The notes: generated by a model not told the origin, from the sequence alone. A DNA stretch of 60,739 nt from Rhizobium sp. Leaf453 (GCF_001425605.1 NZ_LMRG01000006.1:118650-179388), one strand, 5' to 3'; counted from the stretch's first letter, positions 33,936 through 42,979 are shown. Numbers and translations: made by a program.

Positions 33936-34318
33936 ATGTCTGACCCAATTGCGTTGGTCGTCGATGACGAGCCACTTATTCTCATGGACACGGCCGACAT
34001 CGTCGCGTCCGCCGGGTATCACGTCATCGAGGCGCGCAGCGCCGACGAGGCATTTGAGCTCCTCGCCAAGTATCGCTCCGTGAAACTGGTGATGACCGAC
34101 GTTCAGATGCCGGGCACGATGGACGGTATGGCGCTGGCACGATATGTCGGCGAGCACTGGCCGGAGTCCATGTCGTCGTCGCATCCGGCGCCGTCACGCC
34201 GAAAGACGACGAGCTTCCGCAAGGCGCCCGGTTCCTTGGGAAGCCGCTCAATCAGGCACTCGTGCTTGAAACGCTGCAAGAGCTCGAAAGAGAAAGCGAA
34301 CCCCGGCCGGACGGCTGA
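33936..34318 (+). pseudogene. Single-domain response regulator, frameshifted
   Basis: Starts MSDPIALVVDDEPLILMD; phosphoacceptor region VMTDVQMPGTMDGM is intact. After EHWPE one base is missing (near 34168) and the receiver continues in the next frame as HVVVASGAVTPKDDELP and ARFLGKPLNQALVLETL to TGA at 34318. The conserved lysine (LGKP) is thus lost from the translated product. Third member of the receiver family in this window, and the only broken one. Confidence 0.8.
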
Positions 34319-34414
34319 GTGAGACGTTGGCATTAGCTTCGTCAGTCGCTATTTGTATCCCGGGTCGCCCGTCGCAGAGATCGGATCGTTGCGACGCAGT
34401 GCGATGTGGGTGAT

Positions 34415-35512
34415 ATGGGCAAGCCGGACCGACATGATTTTCAATCGGACATAGACGCGATCTCTGAGATCGCCGCTGTTCCATCGATCCTCGAAGTCAT
34501 CAGCGAGACGACCGGGATGGGCTTTGTGGCTGTGGCCCGGGTGACCGAACGCAGGTAGGTTGCCTGCAAGGTGCTAGACGCGATCGATTTTTGCCTCAAG
34601 GAAGGTAGCGAACCCGTCGTCGAGACAACCATCTGTCACGAAATCAGGGCCAGTCATGAAGCGGTGGGCATCGACGATGTCGCATCCAGCCCATACGCCG
34701 GGCACCATACGCCGCTCCAATACGGTTTCCAGAGCTGTATCCCTTCCCATCATTCAGAAAGATGGGACTCTATTGGGCGCCTTGTGCGCGATCGACCCGG
34801 AGCCTGCGAAGGTCAACAACAAAAAGAGGCAGACAATGTTTCTTCTCTTTGCAGAGATGATCGCCAATCATCGCGATGCGCGCATTCAGTTGCTTAAGTC
34901 CGAAGAGGACCGTCGACAGGAGATCGAAATCTCGAACATACGGGAGCAATTCGTTGCGATCCCCGGTCATGACCTGCGCAATACCCTCGCCTCGATGGCA
35001 TGGACTTCGCACGTAGACGGTTAGGTGGCGGGATCTCGTTGACGCTGACGGACGCAGCGCTCCAGCCTACCTTGGACCGGGTGGTGGAGGAAATGCGGAG
35101 CGTCTGGGCCGACCGAACCAACGACGCAGACTTCAAGGTCTCGTATCCGATGCGAATGCACCATCCACGTCTGGCGCAGATGTTTTCAAATCTGCTCGGA
35201 AACGCGCTAACTCACGGGTCGCCTGACACGCCAGTCAAGATCGTGGCGGAAACGACCGATGAGGCTTTTGAACTTTGGATTGCAAACGCCGGCGATCCCA
35301 TTCCGGAAGATGCACCTGAGAGGCTGTTTCAACGCTTCACGCGGCCAGTGAGCCAGCGGTCCAAGGAGGGACTAGGCCTTGGTCTCTATATTGCGGCCTA
35401 AATCGCAGAAGCCCTCGGTGGCACCCGGTCGGTGACATCGTCAGAGAAAGAGACGAGGTACACGCTTCGTGTGCCGGTCGAGCCGAATGTGGCTCATGCA
35501 CCACCAAGGTGA
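34415..35512 (+). pseudogene. GAF-domain sensor histidine kinase, heavily decayed
   Basis: In order: MGKPDRHDFQSDIDAISEIA, TGMGFVAVARVT then TAG (34558); a GAF-like segment CKVLDAIDFCLKEG and TTICHEIRASHEAV; a shifted frame with LCAIDPEPAKVNN; the phosphoacceptor box GHDLRNTLASMA; an internal deletion that joins it to DFARRRLGGGISLTL; and the ATPase half (FSNLLGNALTHGSP, GLGLGLYIAA) interrupted by TAA at 35399. At least five independent lesions. It lies directly behind the broken response regulator, so a kinase-receiver pair has decayed together. Confidence 0.8.
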
Positions 35513-35641
35513 AGCGAAAGTCGTACATCGACAAGCCGCCACTCGGTGGCCGTAATAAAGCTGATCACGCGGCTGTTAACAGTCTTGCCCACCGATGCGA
35601 TCGGTCCGGGGACGAGCCGATCAGACGAGCAAGAATATCTG

Positions 35642-36124
35642 CTAGCTCACGACCGAGTAGGGCCGGACTTCAAGGATGGACACTTCTTCCTGGCGAGCCG
35701 GCAAGTCGAAAACGATGACATCGCCGACCTTTGCTCCATCAATCGCACGTGCCAACGGCGCCGTCCATGCGATCGCTCCAGACGTCGGATCTGCTTCATC
35801 CTCGCCGACGATGCTGAGCTCTTGTCGCGCGCCGTCTCGCTCGATCGTCACCGTGGTGCCAAACTGGACGTAATCGACGTCCTGTGAAAGCGGCACGATC
35901 TCCATGCTGACCTTGCGCGCCTCCCAGTATCGCATGTCACGGCTCAACGAAGATTGATCCTCTCCGTCGGATGCCCGAGCCAAACGGTCCTTCAACGAGG
36001 CGATCTCGCCTTTGATCTTGGACGCTCCGGTTTCCGTCACGAGGTTTCGTGCCCTGCTGACAGGCCTGTCTGGGACGCCGGGGATCGGCGCGTCATCAAC
36101 TTCTTTGGTGAAAGCTCGGCTCAT
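35642..36124 (-). CDS. GreA/GreB-family transcription elongation factor-like protein
   Basis: A 160-residue protein. The N-terminal coiled-coil half (GASKIKGEIASLKDRLARAS) is followed by the FKBP-like C-terminal domain (VQFGTTVTIERDG, LSIVGEDEADPTSGAIAWTA, PLARAIDGAKVGDVIVFDLP). Gre factors rescue backtracked RNA polymerase. This is an accessory paralogue; the N-terminal MSRAFTKEVDDAP extension is typical of the Rhizobiales subgroup. It might instead compete with Gre, as Rnk-like proteins do. Confidence 0.85.
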   Translation of the reverse strand: MSRAFTKEVDDAPIPGVPDRPVSRARNLVTETGASKIKGEIASLKDRLARASDGEDQSSLSRDMRYWEARKVSMEIVPLSQDVDYVQFGTTVTIERDGARQELSIVGEDEADPTSGAIAWTAPLARAIDGAKVGDVIVFDLPARQEEVSILEVRPYSVVS

Positions 36125-36169
36125 GATGCTGGTTCCAGTTTGAAGTGACCACTAACTAGGCTTGGCCCA

Positions 36170-36618
36170 TCAGTCGTCGCTGATCGACGGAAGTTGGATC
36201 TCGATTTTCTGACGCTGCTTGTCGTCAAGGGGTTCGATCTTCTCGTCCCAGAATGCTTCGGCCTCGGCAGGCTCGTCTTCCCACTTTCGGGTGCTGACGA
36301 TGTTATCGTCGACCTTGGCACGACGCGTTCCGCCTAGGCTGAGATATTCGTGAGCGCGTTTGACGGACGGGGTTTTTTCCTCATCCAGCTTGCTGGCTCC
36401 CTCTAAACCGCGCGCTTTGCGCAGAAGCGAACGCAGCGCCTCCCGTTCAGGCGGCGCGGTTCCCTGCGCGAGAAAGGCTCGCACCGAGGTGCGTGTTTCA
36501 TGTCCCCCTGAATGCAAATGGCTCGGTGGAGAACGAAATCTTCGCCGGAGACATTGTCTTTCCCAAGCAACCATCGGTCTCCATTCGCACTCGTCGCAAA
36601 TTCCCGCAGGTTTTCCAC
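36170..36618 (-). pseudogene. Two-part conserved rhizobial protein with a frameshift
   Basis: GTG at 36618, behind AGGAGG, starts VENLREFATSANGDRWLLG and DNVSGEDFVLHRA. Near 36520 the frame must shift to continue as SGGHETRTSVRAFLAQG and APPEREALRSLLRKARG, then the C-terminal half YLSLGGTRRAKVDDNIV with TRKWEDEPAEAEAFW, which matches the complete small protein at 11039. The joined product would have about 148 residues. The ribosome binding site sits inside a 14-base perfect inverted repeat (36619-36672). Confidence 0.65.
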
Positions 36619-36672
36619 GTTCGCTTTCCTCCTAAAGGCATAGATGTAGGCTTCGCGCGGAGGAAAGCGAAC
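36619..36672 (-). repeat. 14-base perfect inverted repeat enclosing a ribosome binding site
   Basis: GTTCGCTTTCCTCC (36619-36632) and its exact reverse complement (36659-36672) are separated by 26 bases. In a minus-strand transcript they would form a stem that buries AGGAGG and ends one base before the GTG start at 36618. Confidence 0.7.
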
Positions 36673-36711
36673 AAGTATTGAGATGAGGCGAGACAATGAG
36701 TCGAACGAGAC

Positions 36712-36736
36712 GGAACAAGTCGGTCCGTCACGGGTT
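36712..36736 (+). promoter_or_regulatory. EcfG-type promoter of the FAD-protein gene
   Basis: GGAAC, 16 bases, GGTT. The spacing to the shared leader downstream (eight bases to CGAGG) is identical to that of the ligD promoter at 50265-50289. Confidence 0.65.
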
Positions 36737-36743
36737 TTGAACC

Positions 36744-36857
36744 CCGAGGTCGCGGCGTGTCAATCGGACATGACGGAGATGGTGAACGCAGCGATTTTTC
36801 CGTTTTCTCGCTGCGGGCAACGAAACGCCAGGCGAGCGCCCAACCTGTCCGCCGCGT
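36744..36857 (+). repeat. Leader module shared with ligD
   Basis: Beginning CCGAGGTCGCG and running for about 110 bases, this sequence is about 80 per cent identical, without indels over the 90 bases from GTG at 36757, to the minus-strand sequence at 50140-50257. In both copies the GTG starts an open frame with FSLR-x-TKRQ at the same place. Here that frame is continuous with the FAD protein. Confidence 0.7.
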
Positions 36858-36888
36858 CCTCATCCCTCTGATCTCGAGTATCCATTCA

Positions 36889-38595
36889 TTGACAAACATC
36901 GCTATAATCGGCTCCGGCCCGACCGGGATTTACACACTGAAGGGTCTAATCGAGAGCGATACGCCTCTGTCGATCACCGTCTATGAGGCGAATGCCGACC
37001 CGGGCAAAGGCACACCCTACCATCCGCGCGCCAACGACCGCGCGATGCTCGCGAATATCGCCAGCATCGAACTTCCGCCGGTTTGCGAGAGCCTGGTCTC
37101 TTGGCTACGGCGGAAGACCCTGGCAGACCTGACGCTGCTGGGCGTACCTGTGGAGACGATAGGGGAGCGGGAGTTCTATCCCCGCATCGTGCTTGGGGAG
37201 TATTTCCAGTCGCAGCTTCGGGGATTACTCGCCAAGGCCATCGACCGCGGCCATGTTGTCGACGTCAAGGCCAATCACCGTGTGGTCGATATCGAGCTTC
37301 GCGAAGACGACATCGCCGTCAAAGTTCAGGCAGCTGATGGCGAAGAAAGTCAGCAGACATTCAAGCACGTGGTGATGGCGACCGGTCACGACTGGCCGGA
37401 GACAACCGAGACGAAACCGGGCTTTTTCATCTCGCCATGGCCGGCGGCAAATCTCGATACGATTGGGGATGTTTTGGTCGGCGTCCTCGGCACATCTCTC
37501 AGCGGTATTGACGCCGTCGTGTCCGTGGCCACCTCGCACGGGTCCTTCATGCTGGATGAAGCCGGCGTCCTGCAATATCACACGTCAGCGAGCAACGACT
37601 TTCATATCACCATGATGTCGCGTAAGGGACTGCTGCCGGAAGCCGACTTTTATTGCATCATTCCTTATGTCCCAACCACGATCTTCACCGAGGCTGCGGT
37701 GGACAGACTTATCGAGACCAAGCCCGATTGCCTTATCGACGAATTGTTCGACCTGTTTCGGGCGCAGCTATTCGCCGACGATCCCCAGTACGCCGAGCGC
37801 ATCGGGCTCGGGATGCTGACCGTCGAAACTGTGGCAGACGCGTATTTCGCTGATCGCGAGTCCTACGATCCGTTTACCTGGGCCTCACTCAATCTCGGCG
37901 AAGCGAAACTGAATAAAGCAACCCGCAAGACGGTTGCCTGGCGATATTCGATCCTCAGGATGCATGAGATCCTGCTCCGCGCAGTCCCACATCTTCGCGA
38001 GGACGATCTCAAGCGCTTCCACAAGCACTTCAAGACGCTGTTCGTCGACGATTACGCCACCGTGCCGCATCAGTCTATCGAGCGCCTGCTGGCCCTGCAT
38101 CGGGCTGGCCGGCTATCGGTACTGAAGCTCGGATCGGACTACACGCTCGACAGCGATACGGTCGAGCGCGGTGCCATCATCGAGACCGGCGGAGAGACCC
38201 ACACGTTTGCAGCATTCATCGATGCGACGGGTCAGCAGGCCGTGTCCGCCTGGGACGTGCCGTTTCCCTCCTTGATCCGCCAAGGTGCAGTGCGCGAGGC
38301 GCAGACGGAGAAAGCATCCTCGGCTTTGGCGGGTAAGCAAGACACGGCAACGGTCGCGACAGGCGGCATAGACCTCGACAACCAGTTCCGGCCCCGCTTC
38401 GAAAAGCCGCTGAGCCGCAATCTTTACTGCGTTTCGATCCCGTTTCTCCTGCACAAGCTGCCCTTCGTTCAAGGCATCACCAGTGCTGCAGAGCTCGGCG
38501 ATATCGTTGCATCGGCGATCGTTGCGGAGGTCGACGGGACCGCGGGGAGTATCGGCAAACATGCCGCTGATGGTCCAATACAGATAACTGCGTAG
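36889..38595 (+). CDS. FAD/NAD(P)-binding protein (HI0933/PF13454-like)
   Basis: About 568 residues from TTG at 36889. The dinucleotide motif IAIIGSGPTGIYTLKGL opens the protein, with ITVYEANADPGKGTPYHP soon after, as in FAD-NAD(P)-binding proteins of the PF13454 group; HVVMATGHDWPE and FIDATGQQAVSAWDVPFP are further nucleotide-site motifs. No membrane segments. The reaction is unknown. The frame is open upstream to 36757, through the leader shared with ligD, so a 612-residue form starting at GTG is possible. An EcfG-like promoter precedes it. Confidence 0.8.
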   Translation: MTNIAIIGSGPTGIYTLKGLIESDTPLSITVYEANADPGKGTPYHPRANDRAMLANIASIELPPVCESLVSWLRRKTLADLTLLGVPVETIGEREFYPRIVLGEYFQSQLRGLLAKAIDRGHVVDVKANHRVVDIELREDDIAVKVQAADGEESQQTFKHVVMATGHDWPETTETKPGFFISPWPAANLDTIGDVLVGVLGTSLSGIDAVVSVATSHGSFMLDEAGVLQYHTSASNDFHITMMSRKGLLPEADFYCIIPYVPTTIFTEAAVDRLIETKPDCLIDELFDLFRAQLFADDPQYAERIGLGMLTVETVADAYFADRESYDPFTWASLNLGEAKLNKATRKTVAWRYSILRMHEILLRAVPHLREDDLKRFHKHFKTLFVDDYATVPHQSIERLLALHRAGRLSVLKLGSDYTLDSDTVERGAIIETGGETHTFAAFIDATGQQAVSAWDVPFPSLIRQGAVREAQTEKASSALAGKQDTATVATGGIDLDNQFRPRFEKPLSRNLYCVSIPFLLHKLPFVQGITSAAELGDIVASAIVAEVDGTAGSIGKHAADGPIQITA

Positions 38596-38603
38596 GAGCG
38601 ACG

Positions 38604-38695
38604 ATGAAGCTATTCATGTTTTATATCGGCGGTAACTGCGCCAACTCCAACATCGAATCACACGACGTCCGCTTTTCGATCGGCGAGACGGCGGC
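38604..38695 (+). pseudogene. 5' fragment of a DUF1543 gene
   Basis: Eight bases after the FAD-protein stop, MKLFMFYIGGNCANSNIE and HDVRFSIGETA begin exactly like DUF1543 proteins. The frame remains open to 38882, but after FSIGETA the residues no longer fit, so the remaining two thirds of the domain have been replaced or deleted. It was probably co-transcribed with the FAD protein. Confidence 0.6.
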
Positions 38696-38878
38696 CAAGG
38701 AAAAGGAAGAGCGGCCGTTTCAATTTCAATGCGCCTACATCCGCATCGGGATTCAAGAGCGAAGTCTCAAAAAGCGGGGGAGGGCCTTCAGCGCGCGATC
38801 CGTCGCAACTCCGCTCACTGCGCTGGCATCTTCGGGGAAGACCGAACAGATGCAACCTGACCATAGTGGTCCGATCGC

Positions 38879-39496
38879 CTAGCCAGCGCGAACTGCTCGA
38901 AACTTCCGGACCCGTGAATGCGAGCCGCATGTCTTATCCGAACACCAGCGCCGATATCCGCTGCGTGAGACGTCGAGGAACAGCCACCCGCAATTCTGCC
39001 CCTGGCATTCGCGAACGGGACGCCGCTCTCCTTTTGATGTCAACAATTCGGCAGCCAACCACGCAACGCGCTCGGCAACGATATCCAGCTCTTCCGCCGC
39101 TTGTTCATGCCAACGTATTCCGCCGGCATGCTGCTGAAGGCTTCGCCGCGATTGAGCGCGCTTGGCAACCGATGTGAGAAGCGCCAGATCCTGGTCTGCG
39201 ACTAGCGCTCCGTCCGATTCCGAGAGAAAGATGCGGTGCAGCACCTCGCGCAATTTCTTGGCTTGATCCAATTCTGTCTGCGCTTCGGCTGGCGACTTGG
39301 TGGCCCTCGAGAGCAACACGTCTTGCTCTTCCTGGCTGATCACGTCAAGACGTCGGGCCCAAGTGACAAGGTCGCTGAAGCTATTCAAAAAATCCGGACC
39401 CCAGCGCTCACCGCGGCTATCAACCGTGTTGACGAAGTCCAGCGCCGTATGGCCGCCGAGCAGACTGATGTCGCCAATTGTCTTCCGGTTTGTCAT
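38879..39496 (-). CDS. CGNR zinc-finger (ABATE-domain) transcription regulator
   Basis: A 205-residue protein. The N-terminal ABATE domain has LGGHTALDFVNTVDSRGERW; the C-terminal zinc finger reads CQGQNCGWLFLDVSRSGYRRW and CSDKTCGSHSRVRKF. The normal CGNR has become CGSH here, with all cysteines kept. Such proteins are putative DNA-binding stress regulators. It is transcribed divergently from the EamA transporter with a 91-base gap, so it probably controls that gene. Confidence 0.82.
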   Translation of the reverse strand: MTNRKTIGDISLLGGHTALDFVNTVDSRGERWGPDFLNSFSDLVTWARRLDVISQEEQDVLLSRATKSPAEAQTELDQAKKLREVLHRIFLSESDGALVADQDLALLTSVAKRAQSRRSLQQHAGGIRWHEQAAEELDIVAERVAWLAAELLTSKGERRPVRECQGQNCGWLFLDVSRSGYRRWCSDKTCGSHSRVRKFRAVRAG

Positions 39497-39587
39497 GGAT
39501 TTGAATATCGGGTCGCGGAACGATTTGGGCAAGAGTGGGTTGTAACGGTCTATATACGATTTATCCGTTACGCAGATCGGAACGACG

Positions 39588-40532
39588 ATGTCCGTCAGCC
39601 TGAACAAGAACCAGCTTCGCTTCCTGATGCTGTGTGTCATATGGGGAAGCACGTGGATCGGAACCAAGGCCGGCATTCAAGTTGTGCCACCCCTTCTGTT
39701 CGCGGGGACCCGCTTTGCGGCGGCCGGGGTGCTGATGCTCCTCTACGCTTGGACGAAAGGCGAGAGCGCAGCCTTTAAGATCGAGGATAGTGTTCGCTTC
39801 GTCGCTGTCAGTATCATGATGATCACCCTCTGCTACGGCCCGCTATTCTGGGGCATGCAGTATATCGACAGCGGCACTGCCGCCGTGCTGGAGATGTCGC
39901 TGACGCCGATCGCTCTTCTGTGCTTCGCCTTGCTTTTGCGTGAGGAGAGCCTGGACATCAAACGGATCGTGGCGATCGTGCTCGGCGTGGCGGGCTTGAT
40001 CGTCCTGTTCTGGCCATCAGCGGGCGATCGAGCTGTCGCAACGCCGGACGCCTTTGCCGGCGCCAGCTTATGGGGCGGATTTGCGGTTGCATCTGCGGCG
40101 TTCACCTACGGATACGGTTCGGTCCTGGCGCGGCCTTTGCTGCGAGCCTATCCGGCGTTGTTCGTCGCGGGGATCACGACACTGGTCGGCGGCATTGCCT
40201 TGCTCATCGCATCTTTAATGTTCGAGCCAGGCGCACGTGCCGCCCTTTCAGGCGATTGGGGCATGATCGCATGGACCAGCTGGCTTCTTCTCGTCATCTT
40301 CGGCTCGCTGATTGGTTACACGACCTACATGCGGCTGTTGAGGGATATCGGCGCTTCGCGTGCCGGCAGTTATGCCTTCGTATCGCCAGTGATCGCCGTT
40401 GCGCTCGGCGCACTGTTCTTTGCCGAACAGGTAACCATCGTCGACGTGATCGGCATCATCGTCATGCTGTTTGGCGCCTATCTCGCCATGGCCGAAGTCC
40501 AGCCGGCAAAACCTGCCGTCTTTGAGACCTGA
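39588..40532 (+). CDS. EamA/DMT-family exporter
   Basis: A 314-residue inner-membrane transporter with ten predicted helices in two EamA repeats. The first starts LMLCVIWGSTWIGTKAGIQV, the second GAYPAL-like at LRAYPALFVAGITTLVGG; the C-terminal repeat ends FFAEQVTIVDVIGIIVMLFG. Members export metabolites, amino acids or drugs. The substrate is unknown. The divergent CGNR regulator suggests inducible expression. Confidence 0.9.
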   Translation: MSVSLNKNQLRFLMLCVIWGSTWIGTKAGIQVVPPLLFAGTRFAAAGVLMLLYAWTKGESAAFKIEDSVRFVAVSIMMITLCYGPLFWGMQYIDSGTAAVLEMSLTPIALLCFALLLREESLDIKRIVAIVLGVAGLIVLFWPSAGDRAVATPDAFAGASLWGGFAVASAAFTYGYGSVLARPLLRAYPALFVAGITTLVGGIALLIASLMFEPGARAALSGDWGMIAWTSWLLLVIFGSLIGYTTYMRLLRDIGASRAGSYAFVSPVIAVALGALFFAEQVTIVDVIGIIVMLFGAYLAMAEVQPAKPAVFET

Positions 40533-40674
40533 TTCGAAACCGAGCATGAAAGGCGAGAGAAGATGCGGCCCAACCTCTGCCAGGGATAATCGGGCATTCG
40601 GGTCAGTGCACAGATCCTGAATTCCTCACTGCCTCGATAACGCGCTCGTCAAGGCGTGAATTGTTCCAAGACTT

Positions 40675-41005
40675 TCACCGGGGCTGCATTGTGACTTGCT
40701 GACGATACCAATCCGAATAGGGCGTATTTCGGCCAAGTGCCGATTGTAATCTGACGCGCCGTCCGTCCACACGCATGACCGCGCTCGCCCAAGAAGGTCT
40801 CTGCTGTATCAACCGCCTTTCTGGCCTCCCTCAACCGCCGCTGATCGCCAGCCACTTCTTTCACGGCGCGGCGCGCGGTCATTAGGTCCGACACCAAGCG
40901 TGTGCGTTCATCTTCAGTGAGGTTGGGATTGCTCTTCCGCCAAAGACGACCTCTGACGATGATGTCTCTACCCTCCGGAGTTTCGAGAAAGGGTGCGGGT
41001 GTCAC
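40675..41005 (-). pseudogene. Small conserved protein with two frameshifts
   Basis: Starts MTPAPFLETPEGRDIIVRGR then LWRKSNPNL, continues with TEDERTRLVSDLMTARRAV and ETFLGERGH. The rest of the family sequence is spread over two other frames: VWTDGASDYNRHLAE, then RNTPYSDWYRQQ to TGA at 40675. Its first 35 codons match those of the chimeric gene at 20368-20892. Function unknown. Confidence 0.65.
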
Positions 41006-41228
41006 GGCGGAGCTACTTGTTCAGGCTTGTCGGCACTGTGCAACAAATGACGACTGGTGTGGATCGTAGATTATTGCTGCTGTGTCGTCGTCGTCGATCA
41101 CTCGTAGCGACAGCATTTATCGTTGCCCCCAAGTCGATAAGCCGTCTGCGGCGATGAGCAGCGCCGCGCGTCGGCGTCCGAGGCTCGGGCTTCACGTCTC
41201 AGACCAAAATGTCGCAACCCTGTTTTGA

Positions 41229-41507
41229 TTAGTATTCCACGACCCGAAGCTGCGGCCTCTTAGGCCAGCGTGAGAGGTAGACGCTCGTCAGGCCGCCTTC
41301 TGCTTCCGTAGCATTGATGACATAACGGAAACGCTCCGCGATCGGTCTCAGCTGCTCGAGCGCATCCTTCGACATTTGACGTTCGATTATTGGCGTGCCT
41401 TGGGCAATCAGGACACTCATGGCGCCCACCTCGACGCCGATGTCGAATTCCGTCTCGCGGCCCGGAAACCGCATTCTAACGTCGTCAATGATTTCGATTT
41501 TGCGCAT
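41229..41507 (-). CDS. Conserved hypothetical protein
   Basis: A 92-residue protein starting MRKIEIIDDVRMRFPGRE, with AAAGGCG before the ATG. It has mixed alpha/beta composition (EFDIGVEVGAMSVLIAQG, RYVINATEAEGGLTSVYL). A longer upstream frame overlaps the DUF2382 gene and lacks start signals. No family recognised. Confidence 0.6.
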   Translation of the reverse strand: MRKIEIIDDVRMRFPGRETEFDIGVEVGAMSVLIAQGTPIIERQMSKDALEQLRPIAERFRYVINATEAEGGLTSVYLSRWPKRPQLRVVEY

Positions 41508-41625
41508 TCGTTCGCCTTTCCATCCAGATGGAATTGTGGCGCGACGTGGTGAACAAAGTCTTAAGGCGGTTGCGTGTTGTCTCGTGATGCGAACAAGCCA
41601 GCGGCCGGCATTAACACTCCCGGTC

Positions 41626-41650
41626 GGAACACTGGATCGATGCTGGCGTC
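41626..41650 (+). promoter_or_regulatory. Possible EcfG-like promoter (CGTC -10)
   Basis: GGAAC, 16 bases, CGTC, 24 bases before the DUF2382 gene. The last base of the -10 departs from the consensus. Confidence 0.35.
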
Positions 41651-41674
41651 TCAGGTCAATCCAGGGACGGTGAA

Positions 41675-42088
41675 GTGATCGCAACTGACGAACCCAAACT
41701 CGAGCTCGTCGAAAAAAGCATCCACGACGAGGCCGAACGCGTCGTCACAGGTCGTGTGCGAGTAACAACGCGCAGCGATCTCTCCGAGGAAACCGCTCAC
41801 GCATCGCTCGCTGGCGAACGGGTCGAGGTGACACGGGAGAAAATCGGTCACGAAGTCAGCGAGGCGCCGCCAACGCGTGTTGAAGGCGACGTCATCATCA
41901 TTCCGGTTCTTGAGAAAGTCGTCGTGGTCGAGAAGCGCCTGATGCTGGTCGAGGAAATCCGCATCAGGAAGATCGCCACGACGGAGGTGGCCATCGCGGT
42001 CACGCTCCGCAAGCAAACTGCCACGGTCGAAAGACCGGGAAACGAGACCAGCCAGCCTCGGCCGGCTTTCCGCTGTCGCCGGAAGTAG
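41675..42088 (+). CDS. DUF2382 (YsnF/AvaK) domain stress protein
   Basis: A 137-residue protein starting at GTG. It is one DUF2382 domain: LELVEKSIHDEAERVVTG, VRVTTRSDLSEETAHASL, ERVEVTREKIGHEV, EGDVIIIPVLEKVVVVEKR and ILMLVEEI-like EEIRIRKI. The domain is a beta-rich repeat found in general stress proteins from Bacillus YsnF to cyanobacterial AvaK; no activity is known. The last 20 residues, rich in P and R, look unlike the domain. Confidence 0.82.
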   Translation: MIATDEPKLELVEKSIHDEAERVVTGRVRVTTRSDLSEETAHASLAGERVEVTREKIGHEVSEAPPTRVEGDVIIIPVLEKVVVVEKRLMLVEEIRIRKIATTEVAIAVTLRKQTATVERPGNETSQPRPAFRCRRK

Positions 42089-42122
42089 GCGATTGCTGAC
42101 AGCGTCTCCCGCTGGGCGCGGG

Positions 42123-42971
42123 TCAGGCTTTTGACGGTGTCAGCTGCATCCCGATGATCTTCATCGGTAAGCAAGCAATCGTTCCTTCTCGCCAGTACGC
42201 ATCATCGAGTTCAATCCAGACCGGCGCGTGATCGCTGGTATGCTCCCACGCACGGGCAAACTTATCGACGCCGCAGCCCTGCAGGCGTTCGCGCAGCGAG
42301 GGGCTCGACAGTAGGTGATCGATGCGCAGCCCGGCGTCGCGGGCGAAGGCGTTGCGGAAATACTTCCAGAAGGTATGAATCCGCTCTTCCGGATGCAGCA
42401 GACGGATGGCGTCGGTCCAGCCCATGGCGATGAGTTCGGCATAGGCGGCGCGGACCGCCGGCCGGAAAAGAGCATCGTCCAGCCACCGCTCTGGCTTTTA
42501 AACGCCGAGGTTTTTCGGCATGACGTTGAAATCGCCAACAAGAGCGACCGGCACCTCGAGTTCAAACAATTCCTTAGCGTAGGCCTGAGGGCGCTCGAAC
42601 CAGCGGAGCTTGTAATCGAATTTGGGGGCGGGCGCCGGATTGCCGTTCGGAAGATAAAGACACCCGACGACGATGCCGTCTATCGCCGCTTCAATATAGC
42701 GGCTGTGGCTATCATCGGGATCGCCTGGAAGTCCGCGTCGGGTTTCGCGCGGCTCCTGATCGCGGGCCAGGATCGCGACGCCGTTCCAGGATTTCTGGCC
42801 GTGCCAGATGGCGCCATAGCCGGCACGTTCGATCTCGCGGCGAGGAAACTTCTCGTCGGGTGCCTTCAACTCCTGGAGGCAGACGAGATCTGGCAGCGCT
42901 TCCTCAAGCCAACGAAGCAGCACGTCGACGCGGCCGTTGATGCCGTTGACATTGTAGGTGGCGAGCTTCAC
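42123..42971 (-). pseudogene. Exonuclease III, second copy, with one in-frame stop
   Basis: Starts MKLATYNVNGINGRVDVL and matches the intact copy at 22464 throughout: QELKAPDEKFP, LYLPNGNPAPAPKFDYK, VGDFNVMP. After NLGV there is a TAA (42498-42500) where the intact copy has tyrosine, followed in the same frame, without any indel, by KPERWLDDALFRPAV, MGWTDAIR, RIDHLLSSP and SDHAPVWIEL. One base change would restore a full enzyme. The C-terminus has an extra tail of about 20 residues. Confidence 0.9.
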
Positions 42972-42979
42972 CGGCTTGC

